64,000 nt of DNA from Ciona savignyi (lineage: Eukaryota; Chordata; Ascidiacea; Phlebobranchia; Cionidae). A model generated the notes under the pieces. It had not been told where the DNA came from. It worked only from the letters and a program-made list of their open reading frames with translations, and did not search any database. The translations under genes and the position numbers were made by a program. Of this stretch, positions 10,601 through 22,600 are shown one piece after another. Location: positions 10,574 through 74,573 of the forward strand of contig CH002001.1 in assembly GCA_000149265.1 (NCBI GenBank). Direction: 5' to 3'. How positions within the stretch are numbered: position 1 is the stretch's first letter; the number at the start of each line of letters is the position of its first letter.

Positions 10601-13600
10601 GTGGGAGATGGGCAAAGCAGTTTGTGCATTGCCAAAAGGCGAAAAATTAAACTCATGTTTGTGCTTCATTAGCCGCTTACCAAGGTGTCCAAGGCAGGTT
10701 CGGTCACATTAATTTGGATATTGTGGGGCCGTTACCATCTTCACAGGAAAATACATATTTACTTACAATATTCGACCGTTATACCAGGTTGCCAGAAGCG
10801 ATTCCCATGCAAGACACGACCACATCTAATTTCACCAGCCTATGTTAAAAACTTTACTTAGTTGTTTGTATTCATGGTCGATTTTCTGGTTTAAAGGCGG
10901 GGGTAAACAAATGCTGAATCAAACGATCCCATATCATTTTCTAAGAAAGATATTAATTTAACGTTATCAAGTAGTTAACCATTTTAAAATTCTATTGTCT
11001 TATTGTGGATGGAAAAATTGAACGCCTTTTTCAGGAGTTTGTTAACCCTGTATTAAAACAATTTATATCAATGTTATAATTCTTGATTTTGGCAGTTTAT
11101 CTAAAAATATCACCAATGAATTTTATTTTTTCGTTCTAGAATCGCGAAGTAGCATTTACTCAACAACTACTACAGATCAACCCACAACACAGGGTAAGAA
11201 TTTCGTAGTTTATTGATTTTTTTCTAATTAAAATTGCACGACAACAAAAATACAAATCCTATTTGTCACAATACTTAAAATCGGGCACCAATAACAAATT
11301 AATAAATACCAGACAAGATCAAAGACCTTATAAGTTGTTTAAATATTTTTTTAAGTTACATGAAATGAAAAATATTTTCGTTTCTTTAACGTTTTATTTG
11401 AAGTAATGATTGTTTAAATATTGTTTTCAATTCCGAGTAGTGTTAACACGGATTCAAGAAGGTTAATACACGGGCAATCGTCACGATACCTCTCGGCCAG
11501 TTACCGGTGCTATTGCACTGTGCTGTGTATGATTGACACATTTCTTTTAGTAGACTCATTAATCCGCTGGGTTTCGGCAATCTTTGTTAATTGCCTTACC
11601 CAATGACACAACTGACTAGTTAGAGATCAGTATCGTAACAGCAACCATTCGGCTGAAAGGGTTTAACCGTTAATTGCCTTGCCAACAAACACAACCGTCT
11701 AGCTAACAATTAGTTTTTAAACTGCAACCCTTTGTCTAAGAGGCTATGAGAATAAAAATTTTCATGTTATTTTAACATGTTTTCATGTTAACATAAAAAA
11801 GTAATTGATTTAGAAAAAGGACTGAAATATGTAGAAATTGTAAAGATTGATTAATATTTATCATATTAATATACAAATGGTTTTAATTTGACCTGATCCG
11901 AATATATTTCAATAAACCTTAGAGCATAGAAATAAAACTACTAACTTGTTTCCAGCTTGTGGTGGTTTATTACGAGCCACGAACGTGTCGCGACCTCTCA
12001 CCTCTCCGAATTACCCCTCATATTACACAAATAACTTGAGATGCAGATGGAATATTACTGCGCCAGAAGGATTGCTTGCTCAATTTACCGTCTGGAGTTT
12101 ATCAACAGAAAGATGCTGTGATTACTTGCAGGTGCGATATATTTCTTGTATATATAAATAGATGTCTAATTTAAAAAAGGGTATTGAATCAAAACCATCC
12201 GCTGTGTCGTTGATCGTTTCCTACGGCAAGGCAGTTTGCCTGAAACCCATAGTCAACCAATTTAAATCTAATTTGTCTTATTTTCTACATTCTGTAAACA
12301 TTAGTGGAATTTCATTTTAAGGTTTTCTTTTACCATTTTACATAAATTTAATGTAACATTCCTCAATGTTATTTCTCATTATAGTTTTACTTAATTATGA
12401 TGCCGTTTTGCCAAATTTTAACTCTAGCTTGGTTTAAAACATTTAATTTTATCTTCTTTTATGGTTAGGTAACTTGGGGAAATCGTGTCACCCAGTTGCG
12501 AAACCTTCGTCACAACGTGACTTTTGTAAGCAATTCCATCGGCTTGTACTTCTACACTGACGGCTCTGTTACAAGACGAGGATTTAGAGGAAGTTATAGT
12601 GGTTAGTACTTTAGGTTGTTATGGTATTTAAAGTGATGCACCTTATTTACTGTTACGGCATATTAATGGATAGAAATATGGAGTATAATATTTGTAGATT
12701 GCGCAATGAAATTCCATATAACATTAGTCAATCGTTAAAATAAACTGACAAAACCATTTTATACTGTTGTGATACAGTTTGGTAAAAAATGCATTTTCTA
12801 ATAACATTATTTTTTTACAGTTACCAACACAACACACCACAGTTTCATATTACCTCCAACGACAAGTGAGTAGTTCATAGCACTAAATATTACATCTAAG
12901 TTAGATGTTTGTGTACTTGATAGTCAGATCAACGAGTGTCCACTATAGGGTTATCAGAGATGTGGCAAAAATGTGCTATAGTGTTAGTTTAATCTATCGA
13001 TACGCCGATTTCACTCTACCGATAATTGGCATGCTTATGGACGTGATCAGCTTTTCATCCCAAGATCTTTTGGTGGACAGAAGAGTACTTAAAATAGCAA
13101 ATATCTGACCATGGTAAAGTTATACATTGGTTACTGCGACGGCTTTCTTACATAACCTCGTGTAATGCTCAAGGTCACATCAGGAGCTACTAGCAATTAG
13201 CTAGTCTATATTATAATATATAAGCTAAATGTTTATATTAATACTTTTTACAGCCGTCGCTCCGTGTGGGTTTATTGCGCAAGCCACCAACGTGTCACAA
13301 CCTCTCAATTCTCCTGGATACCCAGAATCATATCAGAACAGACTTAACTGTACATGGAATATTACCGCCAGACCTGGAATGCATGTTCAATTCTCATTTT
13401 CTTCATTTTCCACTGAGAGCTGTTGTGATTATTTAAGTGTAAGATGAACTAAATTACATTGCAGCATTTGACACAAATTTCAGCGAGGCTGTGTATGGTT
13501 GATGGCTTTGGCTGATGGTGGAAGTTAAAAAATTAAAAAAGTAACCACAAATCCAAGCGGTTGTGTCAAAAAAGTCCTTTAAAATCACAGAAATGCATTA

Positions 13601-16600
13601 CAGAATCAACCAGATTATTGACCTGCATTGTGTATCCAAACTATTGTCAAGTTAAACGTATGTTACCTTAATACAGGTTTACAATTCCTATCCTCCTTCT
13701 CGTCGCTTTGCTGGTTATGTATCCAACACGACAGTGGTCTCAGTGGGCAATGTATTGCAGCTGTATTTTCGTACCGACGGTAGTGTTACGCGGACTGGTT
13801 TTAGGGGCTCCTTCATTGGTAAGTTATGGAATGAAAAACTATCCTTAAATTGTAAAAGTATTTTTATAATACTTCATTAACTAATACAAGTAATAAAATT
13901 TACTATTAAGTAATAAAATTTACTATTAATGTTTGAAACTTTCAAAGCTTTTAAACACAGAATATAAAATATTCAATTGGATACCACGATTTGCAACATC
14001 ATAATCACGAACATTATGAGATTTGGCCAGTAAGTTTGTTTGTAACATGTGGTATGATTAACCGAAAGGGGTAAGTAAAAACCCCTTAATCCAACGTTAA
14101 TGGGTTTAAGGTAGTCTGATTGTTGCCGCGTTAAATTTAGTTGAATGTGGTTAAGGTAAATAGCGAGCTGACATACTTATTCTTTAGAAATTAAGTAAAG
14201 ACACAGCATGCCTAATTTTTTAAATTTTTTTTAGAAACTAAGTTTGGAGCAACAACCCCAGCCCCGACTACCACAACTGCACCAAGTATGCAATATGTAA
14301 CATAGAAACAAACAGATATGTATATGTTATTAATATTACGTAGTATTTAGGAAAAAAAACATTTTTTACCCATTCTCACCGCACTTTAATTTTGGGTACC
14401 CTACAAGACCAAAATACTAACTATACTCTCTGATTTAAGCATTTGGCAATGTTTAGTTGTCGCATAGATTACATAGCCTCACCCCTCTCTTTGTATCATC
14501 ATTGAAAAATATAAAGATGACTAGGCTATAATTTGTCATCAGCTTACTTGCTAACAATACGGGTGTGCTCAGCTAATGCAATTGCTTTTCTATTCAGTTC
14601 GTTGTGGGCGGAACTACATAGCAAACTCCTCTAGGCAATACTTGACTTCACCTGGTTATCCCGGTCGTTATTTAAACTCAGAATTTTGTACATGGGAGAT
14701 ACATGCCCAAAGTGGTTACCGAATCCTGCTGCAGGTTGTTAGGTTTCAAACGGAAAATTGTTGTGACCGATTAACGGTAGGTGAAAAGTAATCTCTTCCA
14801 TTTTGAGAAATTTCTGATTGTTAAATATGGTCTTTCATATTAAACTTTTATCCTTAACGTAGATATTAAGAAACTACGATTTATTAATTGGTTAGAGTAG
14901 TATTGTTTCCACCATCATATTAATTTTTGGATCATGCACAACACATTGCGTTATCTCCGGGTTACCAAACGGGTTAAAAGGTTCGTGAGGAAATCTGACG
15001 ATTGCCCATGTAATAACGCCCCTTGCGTTATTCAATTTACAAGAATGATCATAAATATTCTCTCATTTTGCGTTACTGACAATTGCACCACATCCCACCA
15101 CCGTTCTAAACTAATATTAAAAATTACAGATTACAGGTTTGCAAAACACAGTGACACTAGCAGGAAGATTAACACCACGTCATTATTTCTCACAAAGCAA
15201 TTACATGCGACTTCGCTTCCGCTCTGACGGTTCTGTTACTTATACAGGATTCCAACTATGGTTTCAAGGTTAGAAAATTTACCAGGATTGGTTTTAAAAG
15301 TTTTAGTTGTTTGTAATAAGAAGTATAAGCACATCTAGTTACATCAGCCCTTATTAAGAACTTAAACAAACTAAAGCAGATTAAACAAATGCTAAATCAA
15401 ACGATCCCATATAATTTTCTAATAAAGATATTAATTTTACGTTATCAAGTAGTTAACCATTTTTTACATTTTATTGTCTTATTGTGAATAAAAAAATTCA
15501 ACGCTTATTCCACGAGTTTGTTAACCCTGTATTAAAACAATTTATACTAATGTTATTATTCTTGATTTTGGCAGTTTATCTAAGAATATCACCAATGAAT
15601 TTTTTTGTTCTAGAATCGCGAAGTGGCATATACCCAACAACTACTACAGATCAACCCACAACACAGGGTAAGAATTTCTTAGGTTATTTATTTTTCCTAA
15701 TTAAACACTGTACGACACATCATGTAATAAAGAATAAAACAAAACTAATAATCACATTCGTTAAAATACTTTGATATAAAATCGGGCAAAAATAACAAGT
15801 AGAATAACACACAAGATCGCAGACGTTATTAAGTTTGATGAAATGGAAATATTTTTGTTTCTTTAACGTTTTAGTTTAAGTTGTAGCGACCTCCCTTCAT
15901 CCATATTACATAATGTGTGACGTCATTACGCATTACTTTTATTTCTTCTTTATTGTGCCCAGTCGCTTTGGTTTTGTGCAACAATGTTCTTTGTATGGTG
16001 TGTTACTGCAAATACAGAAGCTGCCGCTTCACTGGTGACCCCGACTGTCAAAAACGAATTTTTGAAGTTTAGTTAAAAAACGTTCGAGAACGAAGACATG
16101 CAAAACTCCGTGGCGGTGAAACTTGCCACGTTTTGGACAACGCAGCCAAGAGTGTGGTTCCAGCCAGCGGAAACACAGTTCGCTCTTAAGAAGGTTACAG
16201 CCGACCAAACTAAGTACCTTTACGTTGTGGCAGCTTTAGACCAAGCAACAGTAAGTCGCCTTATCGACCTAGACGACTTAAGAACCCACCACAAGAAAAC
16301 AATTAAGGAACTTCTGCTTTCTTCGTTCAGTTTAGTTCACAAAGAGGGAAGCGCTTGCTACACATGCCACCTTAGGGGAAAAATTGCTATCAGCACTAAT
16401 CGACAAAATGCTTGTATTTCAGAGTAACAAAGAAGGGTGTTTTTTGTTTTGTGAGCTATTCCTTGAACGACTACCCGCATACATACGCACGGGATTGGCA
16501 ACACAAGAAGTCTACGATTATCGGATTTTAGCGAAGCAATCTGATGCAATGTTGTTGGTAGGGCGAGACGACACAGATTACACGATTTCCAAGGTATTAA

Positions 16601-19600
16601 GACGAGAATCCCGTCCTTATTCACCGCGCAAAGTCGATGACGACGACCTGGTTTGTTTTTATCACCGAAATTTTGGAAACAAAGCCCGCCAATGTCGTCC
16701 ATTAAGCTAATTCCAGGAACACGAGAAAGGCCAATGTCGGCAGTTACAGCGACGGTCAGCAGAATTGGCAGTTTTTTTTGCGTGGGACCGCTCATTTGGT
16801 CGCCATTTCCTAGTGGACGCTGGTGCCGACATTAGTGTATTCAGCCTGGACCAGACCTCATCACGGCTAATGGAAGTAAAATTCGCACGGCTCTCGTTTG
16901 ATCTCACTGGATTTGCCAGCTGGTATATTTAAATGGAAATTTGTCTTGAAGAAATCACTAGGCTACCACTGAGAGCGGATTTCTTACGAGCGCACGGCTT
17001 ATTGGTTGACTTCAAGAGCAAACGGGTAATCAATGCAAAAACGTTTGCCAGCACTCCAATCTTCACGGTGCCACAATCAGCACCGCGCCTAAACGTCTAT
17101 CTTTGCAAAAATCACCGTACATGCGCATACTCACCGAATTTCTTACGATTACCACGCCGCACTTCTCCAATACGGTTCCGAAACATGGTGTTCAACATTT
17201 CATCATCACAAACGGCCCTCCACTTCACCCCCATGCTCGACGTCTACAGGAAAAAGAAAATTAAAAAAGCCAAAAATTTGGCCGAGGAAAATTCACCAAA
17301 AAATGCTGTATTAACGCCGTTTGGTTTATTCGAGTTTTCACGAATGCCATTTGGGTTAAAGAACGATACAAAAACATTCCAAGGTCTCATGGACACAGTA
17401 TGTCAATCCCGACCTTTCATTTACATTTATCTCGATGATATTCTCGTGGCTAGCGCGTCATCTTCCGAACATCATAAACATTTAAAACAGCTGGTTAATT
17501 AACTTGGTGATTACGGACTTGTGATTAATTTTAACAAGTTCTAGTTTGGAGTCGAAAAAATTGATTTCCTCGGACACCGTATAAATAGAGAGGGTGCTCA
17601 ACCACTTCCGGACAAGGTCGCAACAATCCAGCAAATTTCCCGTCCCAATGATCTCCTATTAAGTAACTCCAGGAATTTGCAGGTATAATAAACTACTATC
17701 GTCGTTTCATACCGCGTGCTGCCAGCATTATGTCGCCAATTTACGACCCCTTTGTCCGAAAAACCATCTAAACTAATTTGGAATGATAAATTAAACTCTT
17801 CCTTCGCCGCGGTTTAAAACAGAGCTGGCAAACGCTATATTGTTGCACCATCCTCTACCACATGCCACAACCGCTGTAACAACGGACGGATCACAACACC
17901 AACATATCGATGGCGAGTGGCAACCTTATGAGAGAGCTACTTGCTTTACACTTGTCCATACGACATTTTAGGTATTTTCTCGAAGGCCGAGTATTTGCCA
18001 CTTATTCAAATAACAAACCGCTCACCTTTGCATTCGCAAAAGTACAAACACCCTGGTCTGCTGCCAGACAACAACGGCATCTATCTGCCATCTCCAAACG
18101 AAGGAATATGCAACCAAGTTGCGGATGCTCTATCACGATGTGATATTGGTTCAATCCAACTCCCGCTTGATTTGGATTACACGTCGCTGGCAGCGGCGCA
18201 GATTTACCCGGAAATGCAAGCGTATCGTACCGCCATCACTAATCTCAAACCGGAGGATATAGGATAGGATAGGATATTCATCTTTATCCCCGTGAATAGG
18301 AAAACCAAGGGGGTTAACACACCGTCGTCAGATCACCTTGCGCCCATCGTCGTGTTACCGGAGCTATTGCAGTGTGTTGTATATGATAGACACGTTCCTT
18401 CAATTTGATAGAACCCATTAATCCGCTGGGTTCAGGCAATGTCGGTAAAGTGCCTTGCCCAAGGACACAACCGACTAGCTAGCGACCAGTTTCGCACCTG
18501 CAACCCTTCGATTGAAAGGCGACGCACTAAACCGTTAGACCAACGGGCTGGACAAATATACAACTCGGCCAGTTGAACCCAACCTTACTATATGACCGTT
18601 CCGATGCCCGATTGTCCGGAAATCTTGACAAAGAAAAATTGTTGATGTAGTTCACGGCCTGTCTCACCCCTCGATTCGCGCCATACGGAAACTGGTCGCG
18701 ACAAACCGTTGTTTGTACCAGGTGGCCAGCAGCGACCGTTTGTGTTACACTTTTAGGGAGGGTTCGCGATAACCTGTAGTCAGCATCTCTCACCGATATG
18801 TATAAAAAATGCTTGTATTAACATAAGCAGCATAAATTCACAACTAACCTTAAAACACAATGCAACGGTATACAAAATGAAATGAGCGGTAAGCGCACGC
18901 ACCAAAATCACGTACCAAGATAAAACATGTAACAGTTATACCAGGTGGCTAGAAGCGAATCCCATGCCAGACGCGATCACATCTAATTTCATCAGCCCAT
19001 GTTAACAACTTAACACCAGCTGTTACTTAGTTGTTTGTATTCATGGCCAATTTTCTGGTTTAAAGGCGGGGTTAAACAAATTTTAGACAGGGTAAACAAA
19101 TGCAAATCAAACGATTCCATATCATTTTATTACTAAGATATTAATTTAACGTTATCAAATAGTTAACCATTTTTAAATTCTATTGTCCTAATGTAAATGG
19201 AAAAATTCAACGTTTATTTTAGGAGTTGGTTAAGCTTGTTATAAAACAATTTATATCAATGTTATAATTCTTGATTTTGACAGTTTATTTAAGAATATCA
19301 TCAATGAATTTTATTTTTTCGTTCTAGAATCGCGAAGTAGCATTTACTCAACAACTACTACAGATCAACCCACAACGCAGGGTAAGAATTTCGTAGTTTA
19401 TTGATTTTTTTCTAATTACCATTGTACAACAACAAAAATACAAATCCTATTTGTCACAATACTTCGATAAAAATCGGGCACCAATAACAAATGATTAAAT
19501 ACCAGACACTATCGAAGACCTTATAAGTTGTTTAAATATTTTTTTTGAAGTTACATGAAATGAAAATATTTTCGTTTCTTCAACGTTTTATATCAAGTAA

Positions 19601-22600
19601 TGATTGTTTAAATATTGTTTTAATTCCAACAGCAGTGTTACTCGGATTGCAAGAAGCTTAATACACGGGCAATCGTCACGATACCTCGCGCCCACCGTCG
19701 AGTTACCGGTGCTATTGCACTGTGCTGTGTATGATTGACACATTTATTTTAGTAGACTCATTAATCCGCTGGGTTTCGGCAATTTTCGTTAATTGCCTTA
19801 CCCAATGACACAACTGACTAGTTAGAGATCAGTATCGTAACAGCAACCATTCGGCTAAAAGGGTTTAACCGTTAATTGCCTTGCCAACAAACACAACCGT
19901 CTAGCTAACAATTAGTTTTTAAACTGCAACCCTTCGTCTAAGAGGCTATGCGAATAAAAATGTTCATGTTATTTTAACATGTTTTCATGTTAACATAAAA
20001 AAGTAGTTGATTTAGAAAAAAGACTGAAAAGTTTTGATTTAAACTAATCAGAATGTATTTCAATAAACCTTATAGCAATGAAATAAAACTACTAACTTGT
20101 TTCCAGCTTGTGGTGGTTTATTACGAGCCACGAACGTGTCGCAACCTCTCACCTCTCCGAATTATCCCACATATTACACAAACGGCTTGAGATGTAGATG
20201 GAATATTACTGCGCCAGAAGGATTGCTTGCTCAATTTACCGTCTGGAGTTTATCAACAGAAAGATGCTGTGATTACTTGCAGGTGCGATATATTTCTTGT
20301 ATATATAAATAGATGTCTAATTTAAAAAAGGGTATTGAATCAAAACCATCCGCTGTGTCGTTGATCGTTTCCTACGGCAAGGCAGTTTGCCTGGAACCAG
20401 TAGTCAAACAATTTAAATCTAATTTGTCTTATTTTCTACATTCTGTAAACATTAGTGGAATTTCATTTTAATGTTTTCTTTTACCATTTTACATAAATTT
20501 TATGTAACATTCCTCAATGTTATTTCTCATTATAGTTTTACTTATGATGCCGTTTTCCCAAATTTTAACTCTAGCTTGGTTTAAAACATTTAATTTTGTC
20601 TTCTTTTATGGTTAGGTAACTTGGGGAAATCGTGTCACCCAGTTGCGAAACCTTCGTCACAACGTGACTTTTATAAGCGATTCCATCGGCTTGTACTTCT
20701 ACACTGATGGCTCTGTTACAAGACGAGGATTTAGAGGGAGTTATAGTGGTTAGTACCTTAGGTTGTTATGGTATTTAAAGTGATGCACCGTATTTACTGT
20801 TACGGCATATTAATGGATAGGAATATGGAGTATAATATTTGTAGATTGCGCAATGAAATTCCATATAACATTAGTCAATCGTTGAAATAAACTGACAAAA
20901 TCATTTTATACTATTGTGATACAGTTTGGTAAAAACCGCTTTATTCTAATAAAATTATTTTTATTACAGTTACCAATACAACACACCACAGTTTCATATT
21001 ACCTCCAACGACAAGTAAGTAGTTCATAGCACTAAATATTACATCTAAGTTAAATGTTTGTGTACTCGATAGTCAGATCAACGAGTGTCCACTATAGGGT
21101 TATCCGAGATGTGGCAAAAGTGTGCTATAGTGTTAGTTTAATCTATCAATACGCCGATTTCACTCTACCGATAATTGGCATGCTTATGGACGTGATCGGC
21201 TTTTTATCCCAAGATCTTTTGGTGGACAGAAGAGTACTTAAAATAGCATTAGTTGACCATGGTAAAGTTATACAATGGTTATCCGCGGCTTTCTTACATA
21301 ACCTTGTGGAAGGCCCAGGGTCACATTAGAAGCTACTAGCAATTAGCTAGTCTATATAATAATATGTAAGCTAAGAGTTTATATTAATACTTTTCACAGC
21401 CGTCGCTCCATGCGGGTTTATTGCGCAAGCCACCAACGTGTCACAACCTCTCAATTCTCCTGGATACCCAGGATCATATCGGAACAGACTTAACTGTAGA
21501 TGGAATATTACCGCCACACCTGGAATGCATGTTCAATTCTCATTTTCTTCTTTTTCCACTGAGAGCTGTTGTGACTATTTAAGTGTAAGATGAACTAAAT
21601 TACATTGCAGCATTTGACACAAATTTCATCGAGGTTGTGTATGGTTGATGGCTTTGGCTGATGGTGGAAAGTTGAAAAATTAAAAAAGTAACCACAAATC
21701 CAAGCGGTTGTGTCAAAAAAGACCTTTAAAATCCTGGATATGCATTACAAAATCAACCAGATTATTCACCTGCATTGTGTAACCAAACTATTGTCAAGTT
21801 AAACGTATTTTACCTTAATACAGGTTTACAATTCCTATCCCCCTTCTCGCCGCTTTGCTGGTTATGTATCCAACACAACAGTGGTCTCAGTGGGCAATGT
21901 ATTGCAGCTGTATTTTCGTACCGACGGTAGTGTTACGCGAAGTGGTTTTAGGGGCTCCTTCATTGGTAAGTTATGGAATGAAAAACTATCCTTAAATTGT
22001 ATAAGTATTTTTTATAATGCTTCATTAACTAATACAAGTAATAAAATTTACTAATAAGTAATAAAATTTACTATTATTGTTTGAAACTTCAAAAGCTGTT
22101 AAACACAGAATATAAAATATCAAATTGGATACCACAATTTGCAACATCATAATCACGAACATTATGAGATTTGGCCAGTAAGTTTATTTGTAACATGTGG
22201 TATGATTAACCGAAAGGGGTAAGTAAGAACACCTTAAACCAACGTTAATGGGTTCAAGGTAATCTGATTGTTGCCGCGTTAAATTTAGTTGAATGTGGTT
22301 AAGGTAAATAGCGAGCTGACTCACTTATTGTTTAGAAATTAAGTAAAGACACAGTATCCCCAATTTTTTTAATTTTTTTTCAGAAACTAAGTTTGGAGCA
22401 ACAACTCCAGCCCCGACTACCACAACTGCACCAAGTATGCAATATGTAACATAGAAATAAACAGATATGTATATGTTGTTAATATTAGTTAGTATTTAAG
22501 AAAAAACTTTTTTTTACCCATTCTCACCGCACTTTAATTTTGGTTGCCCTACAAGACCAGAATACTAACTATATTCTCTGATTTAAGCATTTGGCAATGT

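Noticed and set aside
12905..13108. Open frame in the intron before CUB2 of module 2 (also 21054-21329)
   Set aside because: It lies within an intron between matched splice sites, and the homologous stretch in gene C and module 1 does not keep it.
18480..18555. tRNA gene
   Set aside because: Box-A- and box-B-like blocks are present but no cloverleaf with acceptor stem pairing was found; the block belongs to the SINE head and recurs in every copy.
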